Assembly (NCBI GenBank): GCA_051453625.1
Contig: JBOZIK010000001.1
Coordinates: forward strand, 147,925,577-147,989,576
From: Welwitschia mirabilis
Taxonomy: Eukaryota > Gnetophyta > Gnetopsida > Welwitschiales
Direction of reading: 5' to 3'
DNA length: 64,000 nt
Both the position numbers and the translations under genes were made by a program. Below, in pieces: positions 24,067 through 36,065 of the stretch (positions are counted from its first letter, which is position 1; the number at the start of each line of letters is the position of its first letter). The notes beneath the pieces are model-generated. The model searched no databases. It had not been told where the DNA came from and was given only the letters and a program-made list of their open reading frames with translations.

Positions 24067-24084
24067 CCTCAATAATAGCACTAA
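24067..24084 (-). promoter_or_regulatory. Decayed primer-binding site, tRNA-Asp-like (R element)
   Basis: Read on the minus strand it is TAGTGCTATTATTGAGGA. Compared with TGGCGCCATTGCCGGGGA, every difference is C-to-T or G-to-A. It lies 11 bases from the LTR end at 24096, a little further than usual. Position and change pattern support it; sequence identity alone is weak. Confidence 0.5.
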
Positions 24085-24095
24085 AATCCATTCAT

Positions 24096-25588
24096 GTATA
24101 ATAGTGAACTAGATTTAACTATGTAGGAACCTAGTATCATTCTTCTACAAGGATATATGTAGTAATTTTACAAAAGATAAAAGATTATGTTAAACTAAAA
24201 TAAAACTTCAAACAAAATAAAAATTAGATGTTAAGAATTTAAATTGATCTTTAATTTACATCACAAGGGAATATAAGTGGTCCAAGGTCTAATTGATTCA
24301 TCCTTTGTTCCATCTTTACTTCAGTGATTCTAGTATCCTAAATATAAAGTAAAATTATCTAGTCATTAAGGCATGGCATGAGGGCATAATCTCATCCACC
24401 ACTTAAATGTTAATGCATTATTCAATCTTACTAATCCTTCATAGCTATTCATAAGTACATAAAGTATGAATGAATGTCTACAGAATTTATCAAATGATAG
24501 CAAATATAGTATCATAAATGTAGCTTAAAATAACTAATTTGATAATGAAAAACTTAATAATTAAGTAATATTCACCTAAAGATTGCTAATGCATCTTTGT
24601 ATGCATTAAAAATGAAAGAATAAATCCTACTTAAGAACCAAAATCTCTTAAATATTTCTAATACCAAATGAATGATGATTAATAATGAAAGGATGAAAAA
24701 CAATTATTATATTAAAAATTTGAAATTATACATTACATGAAATGAAGAAGGGTAAAAAATAAAGACTCTTTTAATATTGGACATTTCGCCTCCAAGAAAG
24801 ATGATCAAAATACATGACGCCCTAGTGTTCTAAGTCTTTCCCATGTTAGCCATTTAAAAAATATTTACAATGGATACTCAAGACCATTTTATAAATAAGG
24901 GAAGGCTTGAGGAATTTTATCATGATTGTGTTAGGTTAGTATTAGATATATGATCACATAAGAGAAGTTACTTAAGGGTAGTTATATAAGGACAAAGTTA
25001 CAATTTTTGGCATGTAGTTATAAAGAAAGATTCTTTATCTTCTTATACAAACATGGTTATGACATGTTCTTTGACTACTAATGATGCTATAAATGGATGT
25101 CTTATTATATGTCTTTTATGTAATCATCCTTATTACATCATATGTCGTTGTGATGTATCATTTTTGACTTTTATCATGTGTCATCAGGTTTGAAAATGTA
25201 TTCTAGATTATTTCTAACTTATCTAATACATGTAATGTGATTAATTCCCAAAATTAGTATAACAACCTTAGATTAATCTTTTTTTAGCTTAAAAGATTGA
25301 CAACACCAGTAGTCCTAGTTGGTGATACCCATGTTTAATGCTAATATTTCTTCAGTTTAAGCATAGTTTTTTAGAATGTGGTAATACATCTGCTCATGTT
25401 AGAAAAAAAGTACATAATTTCAAAAAAAAAAAAAATACTAAATATTATAAAAATTATAAAAAAAAAGTCTAAATAGTATAAATAGTAGAAGACATGAATA
25501 TGTGATAAAACAATGAATTTTAATGATTTTTCCTATGCTAAATTAATTAATTATTCTTACTTAGAATGTTAATTTTAACATGTAAACA
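24096..25588 (-). mobile_element. R element LTR, right copy (5' LTR)
   Basis: This is a 1493-bp match to 18564-20063, with TG at its left end (TGTATAATAG) and CA at its right (ATGTAAACA). Minus-strand TTATTTATAAAATGG at about 24887 is the candidate TATA box, the same position as in the left copy. Differences are scattered and mostly transitions, so the insertion is old. Confidence 0.8.
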
Positions 25589-27514
25589 AGGAGAAAGAAT
25601 CACATCTTGTAAGAAATTAGATTGAAGAATAAGGGAAAGAGCTTTGCTTTTTTTTTTTTTAAAATGAATAAGTATTCCTTTTCTTATGTTGTATTCCTTT
25701 CATTACTTAGTTTATGCATTTTGTATGATGATTTTCTTTCAATTTAGTTAAACTTCTTATAGCATGTTTCATAATTAATGCTAATTAGATATTTATACAT
25801 TTAGTACTTATTATGACATATTGTAATTTTATATGGCTGATTACTCTATGTCAAATAAATCATGTCTTTTATTTCTTTTCTCTCTTATTTGCTCCATTCT
25901 TCTCATTTTCCTATTATATTATTTCATGATTCCACCTTTTTTCTTAAGCAAACGATGATAAATTTCTATTTTTTATTTTGTAATAATGATATATTAATTT
26001 ATAAATATGTTACTTATATTTATTTAAGATCAAAATTATCTACTTTTTATTAATTATTCTCCCTTCTTACTTCTCTTCTTAAATTTAAAGTAGACTACTG
26101 AATTTTAGTGCTTTCTTTGGTCATAACTCTTTTTATGAAACTTCAATGGTTTTGAAATTTTAGTAATAGTTATATCTTATGATTTTTAAACATTCATCCT
26201 TAATTACTTAGGACTGAAATTTGGCATCTAAGATACCTTTTTCGGTCATTTACAATCAAAATTGTAGTTTTTCTTAGAAAACGTTTTGAATTATGAAATC
26301 TTAATTATCTTAATTTTGTATAGTTAAATTTTCTATTATTATTAATATTTTTGAAAAACTTAATTTTTAATATTATATTATTTTTTAAGTACTTTCAAAA
26401 TATGCAATCCATTTTTTATTAAGTTTTATAGTTTTCTTAATATTCAAGGTCAAAGTAGAGTTGATTGTAATTTTTGCAATGCTTTCTAGACGAATTGTTT
26501 TGACTAGTTTCAATTGATTCTACTTAATATTGAATATTTAGTACTAAAAACTTGTTTTTAAGCATATTTTAATTATTTTGAATGTTATACAAATTTATAA
26601 ACCCATTCTTCTAAATTTTCTCTCTCCCTTTTCTTTCTCTTCTTTCTCTTCTTTCTTTTTCCTCTTTTTATCATTCAAAATAACTTGAAATTAACTAAAT
26701 GTTATTTTTATTTAATGAAAATTCATATTTCATTTTCCTATCAATTAACTAACCTTAATTTACATATTTCAAAAATTTTATAACTTACTTCATGATAAGT
26801 AAAGATTTATCTTTCAAGTTAATGTATCAAAATTTAGGGAAAATCTTATTAAAGTTAAATAGTTTGCTATGTCAATTTAAAGAATCTAGTTTTTTAAGTG
26901 TTATATTTTTATTATAGGTTATTGTAAATTTTGTATAGAATGGAATATGATGTTTGAATTACTTAATTACACATATATGATATGATTTCAAGTAATGACA
27001 TTTTAATAAAAATTATTTTCATATAAAGATAACTTTGGTAGATTTTATTGTTTAATTCCCTTGCTTATTTACATGAGTTATAAATGATCTTTAGAATCAT
27101 AATGAATTTTTATAAACGATTATATATTTTTATTTTATTGTATTTTATTTTTCACTTCTCATGAAATTATGATTTTACACATTTAGCTCTTTATGATAAT
27201 TATAAGCCATATGTTGTAATTTCTTGTATTTCACTTAAGAGAAATAATTATTTTATCATGTATAGTTATAGTTTGATAAGACAATAGTAATATTTCTATA
27301 TGAATTTATATTAAGTTCTATGTTGGTTCGATGCTCATGTGCTTCCACTATTTATGCAATTTTACCTAGGATATTTCCTTTTTTTTTTAACATGCACTAT
27401 TTATACTTGATTTTATTTTTTTGATTTTAATTGTTATGTTTAGTACATATTTATTTTTGTAAAGACTCAAAGTGTGACATTCTCATTTTACAAATTTAGT
27501 TTTCCCTTTGATCA
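25589..27514 (+). mobile_element. PQ-family LTR 2, third segment
   Basis: It resumes AGGAGAAAGAATCACATCTT, matching LTR1 at about 4739 (GGAGGAGAAGGCATCAAATC), and stays colinear to the LTR end. Markers are ATGATTTTCTTTCAATTTAG, CTCCATTCTTCTCATTTT, AGACTACTGAATTTTAGTG, TTCTCTTCTTTC and CTTAAGAGAAATAATTATTT. It ends TTTGATCA before a primer-like site. With the first two segments it gives an LTR of 2929 bp, against 2736 bp for LTR1. Confidence 0.75.
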
Positions 27515-28572
27515 AAATTGATGCCATCATCAAGGAATGCTTGTTATTTTTATATGAAATATTATATTTTTTCTTAAGAACTTACATACACCAATTAGAA
27601 GTTATTTGATTTCATTTCTTTTTTTATTACAATTGCATTGACAAGATCTTAAGAATTGCATTACTCCAATAAGCCTTTCATGTGCATACATTTTAACTTT
27701 TACTACTTTCTATTTATCTCTTTTTCTTTTCAATACTATGTGTTTCTAAGTAAAATTTGTATTATACCAGTAAATGTTTTTCATAGTTATGAATCATCTT
27801 CATAATACATTCCANNNNNNNNNNTATTCTTGTTATTTATGTTTTTTCCTTCTTTAAAACCTAAAAATGTTGGTACCTTTTTAGATGATAAAATGAGAGC
27901 TATAGGTATCACATAGTCACATTTAGGAGGGCTATGAACTTTAGGTATAACTAATCCTATTTGTTTTTAAAAACTTATCTATTTAAAAAAATCTTTTCAT
28001 TTTTTTTCTTAAGATTCCTTTTTCCTTTAAAAAATTGTGACTAAGATATGTATTTTTACCCTCAAAATCCTAGTTTTTATTTAAGTTTGAAAGTATAACT
28101 TTAGTTTAGAAATTTTTAAACCTTCATCTTCATTAATATTTTATATTTAATGCATGATCATTTTTATATGATAGTGTTTATTTTTTTATATGTAAAGTTT
28201 GTATGCTTTAATATCTTATGTAACATTATTTTATGATATGATACTTGAGTGTATTTCATTTTATTTAGCTTATCTTCATGTTTTTTATTCTTTTTATAAA
28301 TGAATAAAATGTTTACTTTGATCTATAGATCAAATAAAAAAATGTTGAAGTTTTCAATGTTCTTAAATTTTACTTACTATCTCTTATCATATATATATCA
28401 TTATGCTTTTATGATTACTAGTATTGTTTCTTTGTATGTTGTTTTATTTATAGAATAAGCATTTGGATTCACAATCATCTGCATGAGATAAAAATATTTT
28501 GATTGTTAGTAAGCTTCATTCCTCTATCATTATCACTTGCATGATATGTACAAGGAGATTAGTTAAGGAAGC
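27515..28572 (+). mobile_element. PQ-family internal region 2 (~1.06 kb)
   Basis: This is the counterpart of 6507-7604, with the same order of blocks (AAATGAGAGCTATAGGT, TTTATGATATGATA, CTTATCATATATATCATTAT, ACAATCATCTGCATGAG). It contains a 10-N gap at 27815-27824. No coding signature was seen. The purine tract before the next LTR (GGAGATTAGTTAAGGAAGC) is weaker than at 3751. Confidence 0.6.
27519..27536 (+). promoter_or_regulatory. Primer-binding site, tRNA-Asp-like (PQ unit 2)
   Basis: The sequence TGATGCCATCATCAAGGA follows the LTR end after four bases. It is the equivalent of 6512-6529 and of the intact site at 62829. Most differences from TGGCGCCATTGCCGGGGA are C-to-T or G-to-A. Confidence 0.55.
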
Positions 28573-30030
28573 TAATAAAGCCTAATGTTTTGATCAAATA
28601 AGATAATAATAGTTATATTTTTATGTTACTTTTCAAACTACAATACTACACTTAGTGATAGCCTTATACTTTTTATGTGATAAAGAATTTGGACATTCAG
28701 TGAGCTTGAAACAATGCATTATGATCAAGTTTAAGGTTATTCATAATGATTGTAATTAGGAGATTCAGATTGAGGATGCAAATACAGGAATAGATAATCA
28801 CTTAACTTATCAACTCTTTAAATAATTCATAGTCCCTTTTCAATCATCATATCTTATTCATATTCTCGTACAATAATTGTAACTCATTTTAGCATGGGAT
28901 GCGTGACATTAGATGGTATGAGAGAGTTTTAAAACATCACTACCTAGAAATTTATATTCCAAGACTATAATTTATACATTTCTAGTTATTTTTGAGTCAA
29001 ATTTGATGTTTTTATGTAATATAAATCATAAGAGATAAAAATGAATAAATTTAACTTTTATAAGTTGAGATAATTATTTTTCAAACTATCTACACTACTA
29101 CATTACTATTTCCCTAAGTAAATTAATGTTGCAGTACCATTAGATAGTTTTTACTATGTTTATATGTTACACACAGGGAAATGTGATGGTTTTTGCAACT
29201 TTCCATCTTGAAACAAATTCAAGTGTACCTATAAAATCTCCCTTAATGCCTAGGCTAAAATAACAATGTTATTATACTAAATTTATTCCTTTTTTTTGTG
29301 ATTCAAGCCACTCTCAAGCATTGGAAGAAGATTTTCTACTTTCATTCTCTTGCATTTATTTACTTTCAAGTTGATATCTTTCCATATTAGCTCTAGAAGC
29401 CTTTTAGATTCTTTATTCATATTCTTTTCTATTACATAAATTTCTTATCCCATTTTTCATCACCTTTTCTCCCATTTTCTTTCATTTGAAGGACATTGTA
29501 GCATAGTGAAGTACAAGTGACTAGGCAGTATGGAAGAAGGATAAGGTATTCCATATTATAAGCATTTAGATCAAAGACGAATGACAAGGGCTAAAATTTC
29601 ATCTAAAATCAATAATTACTATTTTCCTTATATTTTTATGATTTTTATTGCTTGATTTATACATTTTAATAATAATTTATTTTAATTTAGTTATATTTCT
29701 TATATCACATTTTATAATTAGTAATAATTACATTATTATACATTTAGTACCTATTATGACATACTATAATTTTACATGGTTGGTAACTTCATGTCAACAA
29801 AAATTATGTATTTAATTTCTCTTCTCTTTTCTTTCCTCCATTCTTCTCATTTTTCTAATATATTTTCTCATGATTCTAGCTTTATTTTGAAGCAAATGAT
29901 GATGGATTAATATTTTAGTCTTTTCAATAGTAGTATATTAGTTTGTATGTATATTATTTACATTTATCTAAGATCAAGATTATATTTTTTTCATGAATTA
30001 TTCTCTCTTATTTCTTATCTTCTTAAAATT
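28573..30030 (+). mobile_element. PQ-family LTR 3, 3'-truncated
   Basis: It starts TAATAAAGCC (TGATGAAGCC with two G-to-A changes) and follows LTR1 through GATTTTCTACTTT (29329), CATTTACTTTCAAG and CTCCATTCTTCTCATTTTTC (about 29837). Similarity is lost near 30030, where R-family sequence takes over. About half of the LTR is present. Confidence 0.7.
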
Positions 30031-30925
30031 TTCTATTTTTTCATGAATTATTTCTTATTGCCAATGTAGCTCTAATGATCTATTTGTAACATGTTCAACT
30101 ACATTGGTGCTATAAATTCTCATTAGTAATACAACACAAATTTGTACATAATATAACATGCTTAACTTTGTTGGTAGAAAATGTTGTAACATTGGAAGCT
30201 TGATGTGATTCAAAGGCATAATACTAAGGACATATGCAAAGGTAAAATGAAAAATAAAGGAATGAAAAGATGGAAATCAGAGGCCTTATGTGAATTATTA
30301 TTTCTTAACTTTCATACTTTGGATTTACATTGATTCTTTAGACTTCTATGGGTTATTTGGTTAAAAATTAACTTGGTTGATAATGCGGTCTACTTAAAAA
30401 TACAAAATTACAATAAAGGGATGATAACTTAGGATTTTTCATTTATTTATTCATTGGTTTTTGGTTTTACCTTATTTACATATTTTCCATCTCATTTACC
30501 TCACATCACTTCTCTACATCTTACTTCATATCATTTTTATGAGAATTAACTTCCAAGGCATTAACCATTTTTATGAATAGTTTTTCCATTTAGCACATGT
30601 TCAGTTGTGAATAGCTAGCCTTTTTCCTTAGCTCAAGTTTGTTTTCAATAAAATAACTCTTTGTGATTTGTCTATGCCTATGATAACTTAACATTTTTAC
30701 TATAAACTTTGAGGACAAAGTCAAGTTTTGGTTAGGGGAAGTGGCATCTCAATTTTCACTAAAGGTTTTTACTTTAATGCCTTAATCACATAAAATTGGT
30801 CTTAAATTTCAAGTTATATGATTGGCACTCTTGACAAATTTTTGACATAGATAATTTTTCCATTTTAATCATATTATTATCAACTTTTTTAACTAATGCA
30901 CTAGCAAAAGACTTGTTAGGGGTTA
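30031..30925 (+). mobile_element. Second R-family element, 3' internal end
   Basis: This is an inverted counterpart of 20064-21300. Shared blocks are GTTCAACTACATTGGTG with AACATGCTTAACTT (compare 21220-21290 reversed), then AACTTTGAGGACAAAGTC with TTTTGGTTAGGGG at 30706-30738, then a second G-rich tract GTTAGGGGTTA just before the LTR. No conserved protein block was recognised. The 5' part of this element is absent; its left edge abuts truncated PQ LTR3. Confidence 0.6.
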
Positions 30926-32133
30926 TGTTAACATATAAAAATTGATATTTATATCAAGCATTCCAAGACAATTTATTATAGATAAATATATTAATATAAT
31001 TATTTTAATCATTAAATATGTCTTCTATTATTTTTAAAATAGAACTTAATATTATGTTTTTCTCCATATTAATTTTAAATTCTTAGATACATTTTAGAAC
31101 AGGTGGCAGAAGAAGGAATCAATTCCATATAAAACAACAGTGGAAAATGGAGATATGAAGTGATTACATGGAGTAAAAGCAATTAAAAACATGTGGTATA
31201 GTCATGTGAAGGTGTCATTAGATACATGTGGCGATAGCATTAGTTGGTAGAAGAATTTGGCTCTAAAGGATACATTTTGGACTCATTATGATGAAAACTT
31301 CACCAAACACTACCTAATGGCCTCCATAAAATGCTATAAGATAGAATGTTATGTACCTAATACTAAATGATGAATATTCCACCTAAAATTACAAGCCAAG
31401 AGTTTTAACTCCTTCTAACCTCCATCTCTCCCTATAAACAGGCCTTAAACCCTTTATTGTATTCATCTTTACCTTGGAAAAATTAGATACTTTAGAGCAT
31501 TGACTTATGATGGATTTATAAGTGACTTTTTGGGGGAGTGACCTAGTCTTTAAGGATTGATGAGGAGTTTTTCTTGCTTTCTTATTTCTTTGTTGTAAAT
31601 TTTTTTTAATTGTTTTTATTTCATTGTGATTCATGAGTAATGTCATAATTAGGATGCTTAGATAAATTCTTTAATTATCAAGTTTAAGTTAGTTGTATGA
31701 ATTCCTCTTCATCACTTATTCTTTTAATTTCATGGATCTTGAAACCTATACAAGCCTTTATTTTTTATTACTATTCAAGATTAAAGTTTTAGTTGAATTT
31801 GATATTTATCATATGATGGATGAAATTATGCCCCCTGAATTAGACAGAAAGCACTTGATGGTTTTTATTCCTTTGTAGGAAGGTAATTAAATAACTTTAA
31901 AGTGAATGATTTCAAGGGATAATAAATGATACCTTAGAGCTAGTTTACTTTCCTAGTCTTTCAAATGAAGTTTAAACTCAATTTTATATTTCATCTCTTC
32001 TTCTATTTTAATTTATTTTTGTACTTGCATTAAATATTAAATTTAGTGCAATTCTAGCCAATACCAAATGTTATCCTTAAGGACGAATGATACTAAGTTT
32101 TGTACTTAGCTTAAATCCAAACATTGTACTACA
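30926..32133 (+). mobile_element. Second R-family element, 3' LTR (~1.2 kb)
   Basis: It starts TGTTAACATATAAAAATTGA, matching the R LTR start TGTTTACATATAAAAATTG on the minus strand. It ends in GAATGATACTAAGTT...GTACTACA, matching the R LTR end. CCCTATAAACAGGCC near 31431 is the candidate TATA box, aligned with the R LTR TATA. The middle is strongly diverged, so this is an old or distinct subfamily. The open frame at 31389-31646 lies inside it antisense and is not a gene. Confidence 0.55.
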
Positions 32134-32639
32134 AAATTAATCATCTAATCATTATAATATTATCATATCCTATGATTTCATATTTTTTAAATCTTCATGA
32201 AGTAATTGTAAGTTTAATATTTTCCTCTTATTTCCTATAGATATTGAATTATCAATGTTCTACATTTGAGTGATGAGATGTGTCCACCATTTTTAACTCA
32301 TCAATTATTTTTAGTTAAAATGGTTTATCCACTATTCAACCTAGATAAATTGAGAAATATCATTTATTTAGAATTTATTACTGTAATTCTATTCGTAGCT
32401 CCTTAGATTATCCTATCAAAAAAATTGATCATATTCAAAGATAAATATGATATACTTAGTTAGAGTCTAATCTATAAAAAATTCATTATGATGAAAAGGG
32501 AAAAATTATAAGCAAAATTCTCATGAATCTCATAATGATGATAATAAGAAGCATACTTTAACTCTTAATGGTAAACTGCTCTATTTCTAAGATATCATTC
32601 AACATATTACTAGATCCAAGCCATGAAAAGTTCATATAA
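32134..32639. other. No gene recognised
   Basis: AT-rich sequence with no conserved block. Given the RT remnant that follows, it may be the decayed integrase part of that copia element, but I could not read integrase motifs. Confidence 0.4.
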
Positions 32640-33800
32640 TGCTTTTATTGAAAGTAGTACTTGGTAATTTACTAATATTTTATTAGGTCACATAGAATTA
32701 ATTAAAAAATAGGATCTTCATGATAACTATAATGGAAATAATAAAATTAAATGATACAAATATAAGCCCTTTATTATAGACCTAAGTTAAAAGAAAGTAC
32801 TAGATTAAAATAAAGTCTTCACGCTAATAGGTAAATGGGACATCATTAGGATGTAATTACTTTAGTAGCTTAGATGAAATGTAAAATATATTGATTAAAC
32901 AAAAAAACGGATTTCTTAATGGATATATAAAAGAATAAACTTATACAATATAACCTAAGGATTTTAACATAACATATTAAGATAAAGAAAAAAGGTTCAT
33001 AAACTAATTAATTTATTATATGGGCTAAAAAAAGCTCTAAAATCTTAGTTTATTAGACTCAATAATTATTTGAGTACCATTAAATGCAAACTGTGTAACT
33101 ATTAGGATGTAGATGCTACATTATTTGTTAATCTGATAAAGGAAAATATATGTAAATAGTGTATATGTATATGTGTCATATAAAAACCAGAATTGATGAA
33201 GTAGATGTGAATCATGTAAAGGTTTCTTTAAATGAATCATTTAAACATTTTGCCATATAATTAAATAGGTTCTACCTTAAATTACAAATTGAGTAGAGAA
33301 AGAGTAAGATATTCCTAATACAAAGGAAGTACATGGAAGATTTAATTAAAAAAATTTGACTAAAAATTCTAAAATATGTTGTAATGTCTTTAAAACATAA
33401 TGCAAAAATATGTGATGAAGAATATTTAAAACTACAAAATAAACTAAATATAGAAGCATAATTAATATTATCATATATTTTATAAACTCTAAACTTCATA
33501 TCTTTTTTGTAACTAGTTCTTATTTAGATATCTTTATGTATCAAATGATAGTCATCTAAATACTACTATGAGAGTGCTAAGATATTTAAAATGATAAAAT
33601 ACCTAGGTATTACATACAAGAAATACCCTTAGTTTATGCTAAAGACATGTTCTAATTTTGACTTTACTAGAGAGTTAACAAGTGATAAGAAATTAGCTAA
33701 GCTAACCACAACTAGTATTATCATATCTTAAAAAGTTTTAAGATGTCGATTCAATATAGTAAAAACTAGGATAGACTAATATCATATATCAAATTTATTT
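32640..33800 (+). pseudogene. Copia reverse transcriptase remnant, separate lineage
   Basis: Reading plus frames, ordered copia RT blocks appear. ESSTW with NGNNKIK-YKYKPFI (about 32650-32780) resembles the NG--YKARLVAKG region. DFLNGYIKE (about 32910) is the DVKTAFLNGELEE block. It is followed by QPKDF-like residues, DATLFVNLIKENIC (about 33110), SLNESFKHFAI (about 33222) and a KIFKMIKYLGI block (about 33575) resembling AAKRILRYLKGT. The YVDD position is destroyed. There are many stops, with some shifts. The wording differs from the RT at 13.7 and 55.8 kb, so it is a different copia lineage. The element is inactive. Confidence 0.6.
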
Positions 33801-34780
33801 TTCTAGTTAATAAATCAAATTACTTAAATTAAAAACAAATGTTGCTGCGTAAAAAGAAAAGTAAAAATACATGCTCAACTTTAACTTTAATACATACATA
33901 AAAAAAAAGATGAATGATATATATTTACAATGAAAATAGTTTGTTACTGTATTAATAATGCATTTGAATAAAATTAAATTTCTTATAAATTAATCCCTAA
34001 TGAATACATAAATAGATCATGTATCATGTAATAGAATAATAAATCAAGGTATTCAAGGATCGCATTACCCATTAAACTTGTTAGATGCATAGAAAGATGA
34101 TATGAAAATGAAAATATTAAATGTACAATTATGGAATTCAAAGTGAAATGAATTTTAGCATTCAACTAAAAATTCTTTAATTGGATTTAGTTATAATAAA
34201 TGAATAAAAACTTAAACAAAACAAAAATTAAAGAACTTAAATTAAATAACCTAGATGAGATGCATTTTGATAGCACTTTATCAAGAAAGCCTTAAATGGT
34301 TTCAAGTTGTAAAACTAGATTAAAGATGCAACAAATAATATTTGAAACTAATGTTTATTATAGAGAAAAATAGAAGTATAATAAAAAATAGATGTCATTT
34401 TACTTAGTTATTTAGAATTCTAAACCCATTTTTGAGATGTGAAAAGCTACATTTATGATTGAATTTTTATAATAATTGTTTTACTAAATTATAATAAAAT
34501 ATCTATCAATTAAATTATGGTTAGGAAGTGTTTGGAATCTTTTGACTTCATCTTATTTCCTTAAAATGTTTTATCATATGTTCCATTGTTAATTACTAAA
34601 ACATGTTAAATATTTAATATTTATTCAAAATACATGATAAATAGTTGAGATATCCATTATTGGATGACATCATTCCATCTTTAACTACTCATCATATATT
34701 TTTCCTTATCATAATGTAATAAAATTATAATGAAATATCATGTTAAAGCTTATTGTTAGGTGATAGTTGTAATGTTTTAA
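33801..34780. other. No gene recognised; expected RNase H to LTR region
   Basis: It follows the RT remnant and precedes an LTR-like repeat, so decayed RNase H would be expected, but no motif is readable. GGTTAGGAAG before TGTTTGGAATC at about 34529 could be a purine tract and LTR start; this is tentative. Confidence 0.35.
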
Positions 34781-35191
34781 GATAATTTTTAATTAAGTGA
34801 TGAGTGATAAATTCAATTAAATCATAGTTAAGGATAACTTCTATTGTAGTAAAAGGACATGACCCTTACATTTATAACATTATGTCTCTTCATCTTTATT
34901 TTTAAGCCTATGGTATTGGGTCGAGGTGGATAAACTAGGTGAATGTAATTAACAATAAACTTAGTCAATCTTTAAGGGTTTCAGAAGGGGGTCTAACATT
35001 ATATTTCATGTATTTAATTTTCACCACTATTCTAAGACTAGAATAAAGTGTAAAGGATAGAATTACTACTACAATAATAAAGAGTTACTTCCATTCTACC
35101 ATATTGATGTATAATTGTTTTGTTATTTTTATCAAGTCCAATGTTTTTTTTAAAAGGTTAACTACTAAAATGGTAAAAATGAATATTATAA
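34781..35191 (+). mobile_element. LTR-like direct repeat A (copia type)
   Basis: It is colinear with 39806-40215. Shared blocks are TTTTAATTAAGT, CTATTGTA, ACCCTT, GATGTATAATTGTTTTG against GGTGTATAATTATGTTG, CAATAATAAAGAG and TCAAGTCCAATG. A copia-type primer site follows at once, so this acts as a 5' LTR for sequence to the right. It may also be the 3' LTR of the RT remnant on its left. The upstream limit is unclear. Confidence 0.6.
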
Positions 35192-35192
35192 T

Positions 35193-35205
35193 TGGTATTA
35201 GACTC
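35193..35205 (+). promoter_or_regulatory. Primer-binding site, tRNA-iMet-like
   Basis: TGGTATTAGACTC matches the copia site TGGTATCAGAGCC at 10 of 13 positions, directly after LTR-like repeat A. Confidence 0.5.
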
Positions 35206-36065
35206 ATCAAGATAGTTAACAACTATCTTTTAAAGATTTAAATAGAATAAAATATGAAAGATGAGTTTCATGAGAAAAACTTAATTTTCAATGTTAAAAT
35301 AAAAAGTAAAAAAATTCAAATAAAGGAAGGAACTTAAAGAAACCCATTTTTCCTACCCAAAAAGAAAGGAAGAAAAAATCAAAATAAAATAGTCAAGTCT
35401 CTCTAAAGGAGGAGATACTCTATAGTAAAGTTACCAACATCATGTCTGTCTAAGACTTGCCTAGAAAATGTTCATATGAAATCTCTTTGCTAAGATAGCC
35501 TATTTAAGAAAATCTACACATCTTTTCATGCTTTAATAGTTTTATTGTTAGATATGCATTGTTATTTCTAAAGAAGCTAGATGAAACATGTTTATCTTAG
35601 ACTTATTGGTAAAGAGATGCAAGTTTTCTAGTTATTCTACATAAATTAGACAAAAATTAATGTAGTAATAATAACAATAACATACAAAATCAAAGAACAT
35701 AAAAGTAAAATTCACAAAATTAGAAGGAATGAGAAATGAAGTTCATATAAGGAAATTATAATCGAAAAAATGATAAAAAAGGCTAAACATTTTGAGTATG
35801 ATAACAAAGATTACCAATTTTGACAAATTTCTATATATATATTTTGAAAAAAAAATTGGATCAAAACAAGTTCTAATTTCTTTTTCTATTATCATATTCT
35901 TTGTAAGCTTTTCAGAATGGGATCACAATAAGCATCACGATTCCATATGCAAATGTTACAGCCAAAATAGTAAGTTACATCTTTATCAGTTCAAGTTAAT
36001 AAAAATTAACATTAGTTGATCTTAATTTCGTAGGCCCATTCAACTATGATACAATAGCTCAAACA
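35206..36065. other. No gene recognised
   Basis: This would be leader or early gag of the element starting at 34.8 kb. The only open frame (35792-36019) shows no family motif. Confidence 0.35.

Larger units (their letters stand above)
20064..24095 (-). mobile_element. R element internal region (~4.0 kb, 429 N)
   Basis: This is the sequence between the two R LTRs. Read on the minus strand, the LTR-proximal end has two G-rich tracts: AAAATTTTGGTTGGGGTG (next to the LTR) and TTTGGTTAGGGG at about 20246. The latter is preceded by AACTTTGAGGATAAAG, which resembles the end of plant gypsy polyproteins. Only short frames remain (for example 21713-21895 and 22580-22762), and no gag, RT or integrase block was recognised. 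It may be a heavily decayed or non-autonomous gypsy-type element. The N run at 20615-21043 hides part of it. Confidence 0.6.

Noticed and set aside
31389-31646. 85-residue minus-strand frame
   Set aside because: It lies within the second R-family LTR, antisense to its orientation, with no family motif.
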